DNA from: Clostridiales bacterium
GTDB lineage: Bacteria; Bacillota; Clostridia; Peptostreptococcales; Anaerovoracaceae
NCBI GenBank assembly: GCA_015243575.1
Contig: CP042469.1
Coordinates: 682,001-746,000, forward strand
Reading direction: 5' to 3'
Length of the DNA: 64,000 nucleotides
A program made the position numbers and the translations under genes. Within the stretch, counting starts at the first letter, position 1. Every line of letters starts with the position of its first letter. The notes beneath the pieces were generated by a model. It searched no databases. It saw nothing but the letters and a program-made list of their open reading frames with translations, and was not told the DNA's origin. Positions 41,815 through 50,959 of the stretch are shown here, piece by piece.

Positions 41815-43323
41815 ATGAATCAAGAAACAATTACAAAGATTGAAGAACTAAAAGAATATTTAAAAAAAATAGAGTATCTTAGCAGTACAATTGCGTTATT
41901 GCACTGGGACAGCGCTATTTATATGCCGAAAGAAGCAATAGAATACAGAAGCGAAATGATGGGATACTTATCAGGCGAGAGCTACAAGCTTACAACCTCA
42001 GAAACCATGAAAGCGTTCATTGATTATTTTCATGGTAAGGATGATTTAGATGATTTGACAAAGGCCATGGTAGAAAATATCAGAAAAGAGTATGACCACG
42101 CAATGAAAATTCCCGAGCCGGAATACGTTCAGTATGAAATCGATAAGGCACTCTCTCAAAGTGCATGGGAGGAAGCCAAAAAGAAAAAGGACTTCTCAAT
42201 TTTCAAGCCTCATCTTGCTAAAATGATTGCGTATAATAAAAAGTTCTCCGAATACTGGGGGTTTGTGGGTAATAAGTACGACGGCCTTTTGGATCTCTAT
42301 GAACCGGGAATGACGACAGAACGGCTTGATGTTGTCTTTGGAGAATTGAGAGAATCACTGGTTTCGTTGCTTCAAAGAATTAATAATTCAAAGATCAAAA
42401 CCGACGATGCTTTCTTGAAAGGGAATTACTCGGTTGAAAGCCAGAGAAAGCTAGGGGAATCCATTTTAGGTAAAATCGGGTATGACTATGAAAAAAGAGG
42501 AAGAATCGATGAATCGGAGCATCCCTTTACGACCAACTTCGGGAACAAGGACGTCAGGATAACCACAAAATACGATCCTTCTGATTTCAGACCAGCCATC
42601 TTTTCAATGATCCACGAAGGCGGCCATGGAATCTACGAACAAAATGTTTCGGACGAACTTACAGGAACTTCTTTAGCTTCCGGAGCATCCATGGGCATGC
42701 ACGAATCTCAATCACGGTTTTATGAGAATATTCTTGGAAAGAGCAAGGCGTTTTGGAGCTATTTCTACCCGGAATTTCAGAATGCCTATCCAGAGCTCAA
42801 TGGAGTTGAACTGATGTCGTTTTATCGGGCAATCAACTGCGTGGAGTCATCTTTAATCAGGATTGATGCAGATGAATTAACGTATAGCCTACATGTCATC
42901 ATTCGATATGAAATGGAAAAGCTCCTGATTGATGGTGAGGTTGACATTGATGACGTTCCGAGGCTTTGGAATGAAAAATATAAGGAGTATCTGGGTGTAA
43001 CGCCGGAAAACGATGCGGAAGGAATCTTGCAGGATGTTCATTGGTCCGGCGGAGATTTCGGATATTTTCCAACCTATGCCCTTGGCAACCTGTATGGATC
43101 TCAAATTTTCAATAAGCTGAAAGAGGAAGTTCCGGATTGGAATCAAAAAATCTGCAGCGGAGACTTTGCATCGATTACCAAATGGTTAAAGGAAAACGTT
43201 CATCAGTATGGTGCAACCTTAAAGCCTGCGGAATTAATCAAAAAAGTTACTGGTGAGGAGCTGAGCGCGAAATACTTTATCGCGTATCTCAATGATAAAT
43301 TCGGTGCGTTATACGAGGTATAA
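41815..43323 (+). CDS. Carboxypeptidase M32 (Taq-type)
   Basis: A 502-aa cytoplasmic zinc metallocarboxypeptidase that trims C-terminal residues from peptides. The zinc motif H267-E-G-G-H271 lies in MIHEGGHGIYEQN. Other family marks are DVRITTKYDPSDFRPAIFSM upstream, GMHESQSRFYEN (third ligand glutamate) and the C-terminal GYFPTYALGNLYGSQ. The length and motif order are normal. No strong RBS is seen near ATG 41815, but no better start exists. Confidence 0.95.
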   Translation: MNQETITKIEELKEYLKKIEYLSSTIALLHWDSAIYMPKEAIEYRSEMMGYLSGESYKLTTSETMKAFIDYFHGKDDLDDLTKAMVENIRKEYDHAMKIPEPEYVQYEIDKALSQSAWEEAKKKKDFSIFKPHLAKMIAYNKKFSEYWGFVGNKYDGLLDLYEPGMTTERLDVVFGELRESLVSLLQRINNSKIKTDDAFLKGNYSVESQRKLGESILGKIGYDYEKRGRIDESEHPFTTNFGNKDVRITTKYDPSDFRPAIFSMIHEGGHGIYEQNVSDELTGTSLASGASMGMHESQSRFYENILGKSKAFWSYFYPEFQNAYPELNGVELMSFYRAINCVESSLIRIDADELTYSLHVIIRYEMEKLLIDGEVDIDDVPRLWNEKYKEYLGVTPENDAEGILQDVHWSGGDFGYFPTYALGNLYGSQIFNKLKEEVPDWNQKICSGDFASITKWLKENVHQYGATLKPAELIKKVTGEELSAKYFIAYLNDKFGALYEV

Positions 43324-43457
43324 GCACTTTTAGACGTTGATCTGTATCAGGAGAATTCTATCCTGAATTTGGCTGTGCTCATGGTAGATGGCCTTTTCTA
43401 ATTTGGCATAAGAGTGCTGTATAATAGATTAGAAAATTCGTTGAGGGAGTGATATCA

Positions 43458-44054
43458 GTGAAGAACTTTTGTGTAATTTTATTTCATGATTTTGAAACCT
43501 TGGATGTTTTTGGACCGGTAGAAGTAATGGGCAAACTGAATCAGCACTATCGTATTGAATTCTATTCAGAACATGGGGGCCTTGTAACGAGCAGTCAAAA
43601 TGTCAAAGTGCAGACTCTTCCAATTACTGAACTTAATGGACTGAATGAACTGGATGTTCTGCTTATACCAGGCGGCATTGGAACCAGAAGTGAAGTGAAC
43701 AATCAAGCTTTCATTCAGATACTAAAACAGATCTCAAACCGTGCCCAATTTGTGCTGACTGTTTGTACTGGTGCGGCTTTATTGGCAAGGACTGGTCTGC
43801 TTAAGAACAGAAAAGCTACCACCAATAAGATGGCGTTCGATTGGGTTGCGAATCTGGATCAAGAGGTTCAATGGATCAGAAAAGCAAGATGGGTTGCCGA
43901 CGGTAAATACTACACTTCATCAGGGGTATCCGCCGGCATAGATATGACTTTGGGATTTATTGGTGATATAATAGGAATGGAGGCTGCGGAAAGGATCTCG
44001 ACGGGTATTGAATATATCTGGAACAAAGATCGTAATGATGATCCGTTCTGTTAG
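43458..44054 (+). CDS. DJ-1/PfpI-family protein
   Basis: A 198-aa protein of the glutamine amidotransferase-like superfamily. The nucleophile C103 sits in LTVCTGAALLARTGLL with the elbow sequence expected of the family; DVLLIPGG and the later SSGVSAGIDMTLGFI also match. Members are transcription-factor-like, chaperone or glyoxalase-like enzymes; this stand-alone form lacks an AraC domain. The GTG start at 43458 is chosen for spacing from GAGGGAG; TATAAT lies about 40 bases upstream. Confidence 0.87.
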   Translation: MKNFCVILFHDFETLDVFGPVEVMGKLNQHYRIEFYSEHGGLVTSSQNVKVQTLPITELNGLNELDVLLIPGGIGTRSEVNNQAFIQILKQISNRAQFVLTVCTGAALLARTGLLKNRKATTNKMAFDWVANLDQEVQWIRKARWVADGKYYTSSGVSAGIDMTLGFIGDIIGMEAAERISTGIEYIWNKDRNDDPFC

Positions 44055-44166
44055 AATCATGGAAAAATAGAAAGCATTTACAAGACTAATCAATTCCATT
44101 TATTGGCTTATGAAAACGATTGTTTTATCAAGAGAGAATTCAAAAGAGGTTAAGGGGGAATCGATC

Positions 44167-44580
44167 ATGCTGGAAAAAGCACCGACAAAGGAAGAGATGG
44201 TTTGTTTGATAGGACAACCATTATTTGATGTTTGGAACGCGCTGTGTGAACGGATTGAATCAAGGTATGAGATGGACCGTTTTTGGAATCATGGCGGCAA
44301 GAAGTGGACGTATGAATATAAATATCGAAGAGGCGGAAAAACCTTATGTGCTTTATATGCGAAAGAAAATGTTTTCGGCTTCATGATCATTTTTGGAAAA
44401 GAGGAACGGGAAAAATTTGAAGAAGCCAGGAGTGATTATTCTCTGGAGGTGCAGAAAATCTATGATGATGCTACAACCTATCACGATGGAAAATGGGTGA
44501 TGTTTGAGTTGACAGATACCTCTCTGTTTTCTGATATGGAAAAGCTTCTGCGGATCAAGCGAAAGCCGAATATAAAATAA
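44167..44580 (+). CDS. DUF3788-family protein
   Basis: A 137-aa soluble protein. The body WNALCERIESRYEMD, WNHGGKKWTYEYKYRRGGKTL then CALYAKENVFGFMIIFGKEE and a final GKWVMFEL match DUF3788 (short proteins of unknown function common in clostridia). The start at 44167 has AAGGGGGA 7 bases upstream; a longer in-frame start lacks a site. It is followed by an MBL hydrolase after 29 bases. Confidence 0.8.
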   Translation: MLEKAPTKEEMVCLIGQPLFDVWNALCERIESRYEMDRFWNHGGKKWTYEYKYRRGGKTLCALYAKENVFGFMIIFGKEEREKFEEARSDYSLEVQKIYDDATTYHDGKWVMFELTDTSLFSDMEKLLRIKRKPNIK

Positions 44581-44609
44581 CTGTACAATTATTGGAAAGG
44601 AATCAATAT

Positions 44610-45371
44610 ATGCATGATTGGTTTACAATAGACCGCATTGACGCGGATACATACATCATCAGCGAATACCGGCATTGGGAAGAAACGCACTGTTACCTTC
44701 TGAACGGCTCTGAGCGCAGCCTGCTGATTGATACTGGACTCGGAATCTGTAACATTCATGATGAAGTGAAGAAACTGGCAGACAAGCCGATTACGGCCAT
44801 CGCCACACATATTCATTGGGATCATGTCGGAGGCCACAAATATTTCCCGGATTTTTATGCGCATAAGGATGAACTCAATTGGCTCAGCGGTGAGTTCCCT
44901 CTTACCATGGAACAGATCAAAGATATGGTCGTTGACCGCTGCGACCTTCCGGAAGGCTATGATGTCAACCGTTATGAATTCTTTCAGGGGACGCCGACAA
45001 AGGTACTGCAAGATTGTGAAGTAATTGACCTTGGGAACCGCCGCATTCAGATTCTCCACACACCTGGACATTCCCCGGGACATATGTGCTTTTGGGAAGA
45101 GCAACGAGGTTATATTTTTACAGGTGATTTGGTCTATAAAGACACCTTGTTTGCATACTATCCATCCACAGATCCAAAGGCTTATCTCGTTTCTTTGGAG
45201 AGGATTTCTGCATTGCCGGTGAAACGCGTTTTCCCGGCACATCACACGCTGGATATTCAGCCAGAAATCCTGAGCCGGATGCGTGATGCTTTCCGCAACC
45301 TCCAAGCTGGAGGGCAGCTGCATCATGGCAGCGGAACTTTTGATTTTGGGGACTGGGCTGTATGGTTATAG
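44610..45371 (+). CDS. MBL-fold hydrolase (glyoxalase II-like)
   Basis: A 253-aa zinc hydrolase. The motif HIHWDH (HxHxDH) is followed by GGHKYF, TPGHSPGHMCFW (histidine ligand) and IFTGDLVYKDTLFA (bridging aspartate), then VFPAHHTLD. This is the thiolesterase/lactonase branch, unlike the ComEC-like pair near 20 kb. AAAGGAA lies 8 bases before ATG 44610. A YbhB-like gene follows 23 bases after the stop, likely in the same operon. Confidence 0.88.
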   Translation: MHDWFTIDRIDADTYIISEYRHWEETHCYLLNGSERSLLIDTGLGICNIHDEVKKLADKPITAIATHIHWDHVGGHKYFPDFYAHKDELNWLSGEFPLTMEQIKDMVVDRCDLPEGYDVNRYEFFQGTPTKVLQDCEVIDLGNRRIQILHTPGHSPGHMCFWEEQRGYIFTGDLVYKDTLFAYYPSTDPKAYLVSLERISALPVKRVFPAHHTLDIQPEILSRMRDAFRNLQAGGQLHHGSGTFDFGDWAVWL

Positions 45372-45394
45372 AATTTCCACGGAGGACAACAAAC

Positions 45395-45865
45395 ATGCAA
45401 CCATTGACCGTTAAGAGCAACGCCTTTGAAGAAGGCGGCCTTATACCAATCAGATACACTGCCCGCGGGGAGGATTTATCGCCGGATTTTGAATTGGAGG
45501 GCATCGTTGATCATGCAGAGTCCATCGCCATAACGTGTGATGATGCGTCCCATCCGTTATTTCCAAACTATAACCACTGGGTGATCTGGAATATTCCTGT
45601 ACAAGAGATTATTAAGGAAGGCATACCGCGGGGTGCAACTGTGGACAGCCTGGGCGGGGCCATACAGGGAATTGCTTACGGCAGAAATAGGTATAAAGGC
45701 CCGAAACCACCGTTGAATGCCTTTCATACATATGTGTTTACTGTTTATGTATTGGATTGTAAAATAGATTTGAGTCCCAAAAGCAGAAAGCGGGATCTTT
45801 TGAATCAAATGGAGGGGCATATTTTACAACAGGCAACCCTTTTAGGTAAATTTAAGAACCGCTGA
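45395..45865 (+). CDS. YbhB/YbcL-family (phosphatidylethanolamine-binding-like) protein
   Basis: A 156-aa soluble protein of the PEBP-like YbhB family: FEEGGLIPIRYTARGEDLSP near the N-terminus, then TCDDASHP, NHWVIWNIP (ligand-site residues DDP/HW) and GPKPPLNAFHTYVFTVYVLD. CGGAGG lies 8 bases before ATG 45395. Function in bacteria is unclear; a small-molecule binding role is usual. Confidence 0.88.
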   Translation: MQPLTVKSNAFEEGGLIPIRYTARGEDLSPDFELEGIVDHAESIAITCDDASHPLFPNYNHWVIWNIPVQEIIKEGIPRGATVDSLGGAIQGIAYGRNRYKGPKPPLNAFHTYVFTVYVLDCKIDLSPKSRKRDLLNQMEGHILQQATLLGKFKNR

Positions 45866-45900
45866 TCATATCTTTAGCAGGCAATAAGGAGGTCGACTCA

Positions 45901-46317
45901 ATGAAGAAAAAACTAGGAATAGCCGGAATCACCCTTTTCATCATCATTGTAAGCATTCTCTATTTCTCAACTACTGCTCCTATTGCAAAAGATATGGCCG
46001 AAGTGCAGATCCAACGGGTGAGTGTACTGAACAGTAAATATGAAGACCAGGATTTCACTGATCATATCGATTGTGAGATACTGGCACAAATTCTGAGTAA
46101 CTATAAACGAAGTAGGTTGCCATATGATTTTGCACCTTATCAAGCAGCAGTAGGCGATATCGACATCGGGTATTTTGATCACGGTGATTTGAAACATATT
46201 TCACTTGGCAGTGTCAATGTTGTATACGACAGTGCTGACAGGGGAGGGTATAAGATTCATAATTCTTCCGAATTAGTAAGCCAGATTCAAGAGATGATCA
46301 AAAAGAGAAGAGCATAG
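45901..46317 (+). CDS. Membrane-anchored hypothetical protein, 138 aa
   Basis: A basic start (MKKK) and one hydrophobic helix (about residues 5-24) are followed by an extracytoplasmic domain of about 110 residues (IDIGYFDHGDLKHISLG, then VVYDSADRGGYKI). No lipobox, no family recognised. AAGGAGG lies 7 bases upstream. It follows the YbhB-like gene by 35 bases. Confidence 0.6.
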   Translation: MKKKLGIAGITLFIIIVSILYFSTTAPIAKDMAEVQIQRVSVLNSKYEDQDFTDHIDCEILAQILSNYKRSRLPYDFAPYQAAVGDIDIGYFDHGDLKHISLGSVNVVYDSADRGGYKIHNSSELVSQIQEMIKKRRA

Positions 46318-46342
46318 AACAAAATACTGAAAGGGGAGTCCA

Positions 46343-46453
46343 ATGATAGAGAAACATTTAAATCTATTCTATCCCCAGTGGCAGGGATTGGGGACTGAGC
46401 AGAAATCTATTATTTTTTTGATTACAATACTTTTGACCGGCAGCTGCTCCTGA
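46343..46453 (+). pseudogene. Possible N-terminal stump of an arginase-like gene
   Basis: After AAAGGGGAG a 36-codon frame begins MIEKHLNLFYPQWQG and stops early. FPQWQG-type openings occur in some arginase-superfamily proteins, but nothing downstream continues the domain. The interval 46454-46558 has no other gene. Confidence 0.3.
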
Positions 46454-46558
46454 GGATTTGAATTAACAGGCTATAACTATAAGAACTTAATTTTAAACGA
46501 AGCAGGCTAAACCGGAAAATGTCCGTGAAAACAGCCTTGAAGAAACGCATGGGGATTT

Positions 46559-47365
46559 ATGAGTAAGATAGACAAATGGAAAGATAAACTGCATGACATC
46601 ATTTTTGAATCAGCAACGCCAGCTGGTAAGGCCTTTGATATTGTACTGATTATTGCAATTGCCTGCAGCAGCATGCTTCTTATGGCAGCTAGTGTTCCGG
46701 AGCTTCAAGAACAATATGGTACGATCATGGCATATGGAGATATCTTTTTCTTCACCTGCTTTTCGATCGAGTATGTTCTTCGTATCTTTTGTTCAAACCG
46801 AAGACTCAGATATATTAGGAGTTTTTTCGGTATTATTGACTTGATGGCGATTCTGCCGGTGTTCATTGGATTTTTCCTTCCGGCTGCGAATTACCTCATT
46901 TCAGTCAGGATCTTCCGCTTATTGCGAATCTTCCGGATACTTAGAATGTTTCGTTATGTTGGAGAATCCAGATTGCTGCTTCGTTCCCTACAAGCCAGCG
47001 GGCCAAAGATTGTCGTATTTATCATTGCAATTTTTTCAATTGTTACCATAGTCGGAACACTGATGTATGTAGTTGAAGGCCCCGAAAACGGGTACGCAAG
47101 CATTCCTGAATCCATGTATTGGGCTATCGTGACAATTTCCACGGTTGGCTATGGGGATATCTCTCCCCAGACAGGCTTTGGAAAGTTTCTGGCAAGTGTG
47201 CTGATGATAACAGCATATGGTGTTTTGGCTGTCCCGACAGGTATCATCTCCTACGAACTGGCACAGAATGCAAGACTCAGCATGGCAAAGAGATGTCTGA
47301 ACTGCGAGGCCATATACGATGATACGGATCATTATTGCAGAAAATGCGGTAACAAATTGAAATAA
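46559..47365 (+). CDS. Voltage-gated K+-type ion channel with a C-terminal zinc ribbon
   Basis: A 268-aa six-helix channel subunit. S4 is arginine-rich (RIFRLLRIFRILRMFR), and the pore has the selectivity filter T195-V-G-Y-G-D200, diagnostic of potassium selectivity. After S6 comes a short tail with two CxxC pairs (CLNCEAIYDD, then CRKCGN), a zinc ribbon rather than an RCK or cyclic-nucleotide domain. No clear RBS precedes ATG 46559 (ATGGGGATTT). It probably forms a tetramer in the membrane. Confidence 0.9.
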   Translation: MSKIDKWKDKLHDIIFESATPAGKAFDIVLIIAIACSSMLLMAASVPELQEQYGTIMAYGDIFFFTCFSIEYVLRIFCSNRRLRYIRSFFGIIDLMAILPVFIGFFLPAANYLISVRIFRLLRIFRILRMFRYVGESRLLLRSLQASGPKIVVFIIAIFSIVTIVGTLMYVVEGPENGYASIPESMYWAIVTISTVGYGDISPQTGFGKFLASVLMITAYGVLAVPTGIISYELAQNARLSMAKRCLNCEAIYDDTDHYCRKCGNKLK

Positions 47366-47413
47366 TATATGGTATAATATGGTATTCGGATTAGATTAAG
47401 GGGGAAAATTATC

Positions 47414-48274
47414 GTGAACTATGATAACGAAAACAAAGGGACTTTTAGTGATGAGGAACAGCTGCTCAACACTGGGCAGAAATTGAAAATCGGTACCGTG
47501 CTAAAGCAAATAATTTTCGCCTATAGGGCTGGATGGCGCCAGTTTTTGGTGCTGTCATTGCTTACAATAATTTCACTGCTTGGGATGGCTGCGACGGAAG
47601 TAATCGTATTCTATTCGCTTCCTGCAGCAATCATTTTGTTTCTTTTATCGCTGGCATCGCTTTACTATTTATTTCGAGCGAATGCGGGGATCATTCTTCT
47701 GACAAGAGATCTATTTGAAGGAAGGAAACGGACCGTGAAGGAATCCTATCACCAAACAAAAGGTTTGGCCGGAACGTATTTTGCAGTTTCACTCCTCTAT
47801 GGCTTAATTTTGATCCTTCCCGCTATAGGAATCGGTATATCTTATGAGCTGATCCACAATACTGCTATAAAATATGGAGTGATCGTTCTGTTAGCGATAC
47901 CACTGGTATTTCTTGCCGCTAGATATTCTATGGCTATTCCTGAAGCAATCCTTCTTGGAACGAATCGTGAGTTCAAAAACAGCAAGCTGTTGGTAAAGGG
48001 TAATTTCTGGCAAGTTCTAACTGTGCTGATTGTAGCGGAAGGAGTTATCATACTACTTTCTCAGAGCTTGGTTCAAGTGTCAGAAAGCAATTTTGGACTT
48101 GCTACAGCGATTTTACTGGTTGTGATTCAAATGGTCTTTCAAGTGCTGACTGCCCCCATTTATGGAATTGCCCCAACGATCCTGTATCTGAACTTGAATG
48201 AAAGAAAGCAAAGGATTGGGCTTCCTTCTCTTAACGACGAGAAGCTCGATGGGATGGAAGGCGAGCAAAAATGA
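47414..48274 (+). CDS. Polytopic membrane protein, 286 aa
   Basis: About six hydrophobic helices, two close pairs in residues 43-92, one in 118-145, one around 152-172, and a pair in 198-250. The polar N-terminus (35 residues) and the C-terminal tail lie in the cytoplasm. The composition resembles DUF975/glycerophosphoryl-type membrane proteins, but I do not assign a family. The GTG start at 47414 follows AAGGGGG. The stop overlaps the next start as ATGA, so it is translationally coupled to the acetyltransferase. Confidence 0.6.
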   Translation: MNYDNENKGTFSDEEQLLNTGQKLKIGTVLKQIIFAYRAGWRQFLVLSLLTIISLLGMAATEVIVFYSLPAAIILFLLSLASLYYLFRANAGIILLTRDLFEGRKRTVKESYHQTKGLAGTYFAVSLLYGLILILPAIGIGISYELIHNTAIKYGVIVLLAIPLVFLAARYSMAIPEAILLGTNREFKNSKLLVKGNFWQVLTVLIVAEGVIILLSQSLVQVSESNFGLATAILLVVIQMVFQVLTAPIYGIAPTILYLNLNERKQRIGLPSLNDEKLDGMEGEQK

Positions 48275-48693
48275 TCAGAAAAGTCGAACAAAATGAAACA
48301 GATCTCGTGATGAACATCTGGCTTGAAACCAACGTAAAAGCCCATGATTTTATAGAACGAAGTTACTGGGAAGGCAATTTTGAACTTGTTAAGGAAATGC
48401 TGCCTGATTCAGAGGTATTTGTCTATGAGCAGAACCATATCGTTCAAGGATTTATAGGACTAATGGACCAGTACATTGCCGGAATCTTTGTAAAAGCAGA
48501 CGGTCAATCCAAAGGGATCGGAAAAGCACTGCTTAACTATGTGATGGAAAGTCATTCTGAATTATCATTACATGTATACAAAAAGAATATAAGGGCAGTT
48601 GAGTTCTATGTGAGGGAAGGCTTTGATGTTGTCAAGGTACAAGTTGATGAAAATACCGGTGAAGTGGAGCTTGCAATGAACTGGGCAAAATAA
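48271..48693 (+). CDS. GNAT-family N-acetyltransferase
   Basis: A 140-aa single-domain GNAT: MIRKVEQNETDLVMNIWLET at the start, HDFIERSYW, IVQGFIGLMDQYIAGIFV, the acetyl-CoA loop GQSKGIGKALLNYV and the usual LHVYKKNIRAVEFYVREGFD ending. This pattern is the YjaB-like/ putative N-acetyltransferase type. It overlaps the upstream membrane protein by 4 bases (ATGA). Substrate unknown. Confidence 0.87.
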   Translation: MIRKVEQNETDLVMNIWLETNVKAHDFIERSYWEGNFELVKEMLPDSEVFVYEQNHIVQGFIGLMDQYIAGIFVKADGQSKGIGKALLNYVMESHSELSLHVYKKNIRAVEFYVREGFDVVKVQVDENTGEVELAMNWAK

Positions 48694-48778
48694 ATGGTTC
48701 AATTCGGTAAGCGAAAAAGAATAATCCAAATACGCTTTGGGAAACTTCAAGATTCGGCCAACAGAATGGGAGAGATCA

Positions 48779-49471
48779 ATGAGTATTACGTCTGAATGGA
48801 ATGTAAAACAAAAACAGCTGAAAGAGATCATACGAAAGCCGGAGCGGTATCCTGATGCACAGGAGCTTTTTCTCAACATGCATCAGTCAGTACATTTTGC
48901 AGAAATGAGTAAATGCGAAGAGACGCTGATGGATCAGTTGTGGGATGGTCTGGAGCGGAATGAATTTGCCATTATGCCGACGGAGAAAGATGTAACCATT
49001 GCATGGGATATCTGGCACATAACCAGGATTGAAGATCTAACAATGAATCTATTGGTCAACGAATCGGAACAGGTTCTGAATTCGCGGTGGTTATCTCGTC
49101 TGCATACGCAGGTAACAGATACTGGAAACGCAATGACTGATGATGAGATCATGGAATTCAGCAAAAGTATCGATCCGGTGATATTAAAAGAATATCGGAT
49201 TGCTGTCGGTGCAAAGACGCAAGAAATCTTGAAAAACCTTAAAGCCGAGGATATGAAGAGAAAAATCAAGCGTGAAGATCTTGCAAGGATACGGGATGTA
49301 CAAGGGGTAACCGAGCATCCCGAAAGCATCTGGCTGCTGGATTTTTGGGGGAAGAAGGATGTTGCCGGTATTATACTGATGCCCATAACAAGGCACCAGC
49401 TCGTACATATTAATGAAGGGTCTCATATCAAGGAAGCCATAAGAAGAAAAAATGTGTTCTATCGAATCTGA
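48779..49471 (+). CDS. DinB-like (DUF664-type) protein
   Basis: A 230-aa helical protein. NMHQSVHF near residue 30, DIWHITRIEDLTMNLLV near residue 75 and TRHQLVHINEG near the C-terminus provide the three spaced histidines expected of DinB four-helix-bundle metalloproteins, often thiol transferases. The start at 48779 follows GGGAGAG. The next gene follows 16 bases after its stop. Confidence 0.72.
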   Translation: MSITSEWNVKQKQLKEIIRKPERYPDAQELFLNMHQSVHFAEMSKCEETLMDQLWDGLERNEFAIMPTEKDVTIAWDIWHITRIEDLTMNLLVNESEQVLNSRWLSRLHTQVTDTGNAMTDDEIMEFSKSIDPVILKEYRIAVGAKTQEILKNLKAEDMKRKIKREDLARIRDVQGVTEHPESIWLLDFWGKKDVAGIILMPITRHQLVHINEGSHIKEAIRRKNVFYRI

Positions 49472-49487
49472 AAGGAAGGGTATGCTT

Positions 49488-50633
49488 ATGATGAACATGG
49501 CCCGAGCCTTTATTCTGGCTTTTTCTTTGTGCCTGACAGGAATTCTGTTGATGGGATGTTCTCATGACGTTTCCAGTGAGCGCAATTATTTGCTCAAGGG
49601 AGAAAACGATGAGTGGGATGTGGATTATCGGATCACCTTTACCACTACGTTTCCGGAAGAAAACGGAAAACAATATGCTAAGAGGTCGAAATCAAATCTG
49701 ATTACTGTAACCTTTAAGAAAGACCTCGCGGAGCTAGCAGAAGTTAAAAATATGAAGATCAGTTACAAGGACAGCTTTGGCAGTGGCGGTTATGAAGAAC
49801 AAAACTATGATGAACCACTGGAAAAAACGGTGTTTCGCTTGGGTGGAGGCAAGTCGTCTTCCAAATCAGAACTTGTAGGATTTCTGGCAAAGCCAGAAAA
49901 TTTCTATCAAGCAATGACAATTTACGGAAGCCCTGCAGGAGATGGTGCAGATAACGCTTACGCAACAGTGACGGTTGAATCGGATGATCGAATACAGCAG
50001 ATACAACTGCAGCGGGTTAGAGAAATCGTTCATAAGATCGATTTCTTAGAGATTCTTAAGAAACAATTATCAGGGATTCAGGTTCCAAGCTATTATTTCA
50101 GCGAACTTAATCTTGTAAAACCAGATTTACAATTGGTTAAGGTAAATACCCGTATTTCCGCCGGTTGGCTCACTAACAGTGAAGAAGGCAGCACAGAACA
50201 GGCTCCTGAGGAATTATTTTACGAGTTTATGATCAAAAATGCAGCAAAATCCCAGACTGGAGATTTTTACCGTATGGGAATGGTCGATCTACAAATGGTC
50301 CCTGGAGACCGGCTAAGCAGTATCATGAACCAAATTACCGGTCATCCTAACAATGGGGTTGACGGAGTGTCTGATGCGGGTTTTGGGATAATGACGAAAG
50401 GTGATTTTTTCAACTCTGAGGAGGAGTGTGAAATCATATTCTCATATGATCTCCAGCCATATGAAACCTCGAGTTTGAATGAACGTATCGCCCTTTCTGA
50501 AGAGCAGAAGAAGGAGCTTCTGGATCGTGCTTTGGATGCTGTATTAATCATAAAATATAAAGGAGAACCCCTCGCTCAGTTTAACCTGGAGGACATGGAG
50601 GAAAACGATGAAGAAGAATCAACAAAGGATTAA
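49488..50633 (+). CDS. Lipoprotein, 381 aa
   Basis: A signal peptide (MMNMARAFILAFSLCLTGIL) ends in lipobox LMGC, then an extracytoplasmic mature domain rich in beta-type segments (DVDYRITFTTTFPEENG, TVTFKKD, VTVESDDRIQQIQL). The acidic C-terminus (DMEENDEEESTKD) is disordered-looking. No family recognised. Starts at 49482, 49488 and 49491 are all possible after AAAGGAAGGG. It overlaps the following DUF2164 gene by 26 bases. Confidence 0.68.
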   Translation: MMNMARAFILAFSLCLTGILLMGCSHDVSSERNYLLKGENDEWDVDYRITFTTTFPEENGKQYAKRSKSNLITVTFKKDLAELAEVKNMKISYKDSFGSGGYEEQNYDEPLEKTVFRLGGGKSSSKSELVGFLAKPENFYQAMTIYGSPAGDGADNAYATVTVESDDRIQQIQLQRVREIVHKIDFLEILKKQLSGIQVPSYYFSELNLVKPDLQLVKVNTRISAGWLTNSEEGSTEQAPEELFYEFMIKNAAKSQTGDFYRMGMVDLQMVPGDRLSSIMNQITGHPNNGVDGVSDAGFGIMTKGDFFNSEEECEIIFSYDLQPYETSSLNERIALSEEQKKELLDRALDAVLIIKYKGEPLAQFNLEDMEENDEEESTKD

Positions 50634-50844
50634 ATTATCCAAAGAAACGAAGGATCATATGATTACGGAAATAAAGCGCTATTATCTGAACGAAAGAGAT
50701 GAAGAACTGGGGGATTTAGCTGCGGCCCTATTTCTTGATTTTATCATTGAGGAGCTGGCGCCTGAATTTTACAACCAGGGTGTATATGATTCCTGCAACT
50801 TCATGAAAGATAAGAGTGAGGATTTACTCACGATTCAAATCTAA
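50608..50844 (+). CDS. DUF2164-family protein
   Basis: A 78-aa protein: LSKETKDHMITEIKRYYLNE, DEELGDLAAALFLDFIIEEL then APEFYNQGVYDSCNFMKDK fit DUF2164 over the full length. Its start lies inside the end of the lipoprotein gene, after GGAGGACATGGAGG. Unknown function; the overlap suggests coupled translation. Confidence 0.85.
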   Translation: MKKNQQRIKLSKETKDHMITEIKRYYLNERDEELGDLAAALFLDFIIEELAPEFYNQGVYDSCNFMKDKSEDLLTIQI

Positions 50845-50959
50845 AAAACGGAACTTTGGGCTGAAAAATTGCCAAATAAAAATAATTGTTACATTCACAT
50901 CACGATAAGAAAAACCTGCGGAACCCTTCAGATCCCGCGGTAAGCAAAGAAAGGCTACA

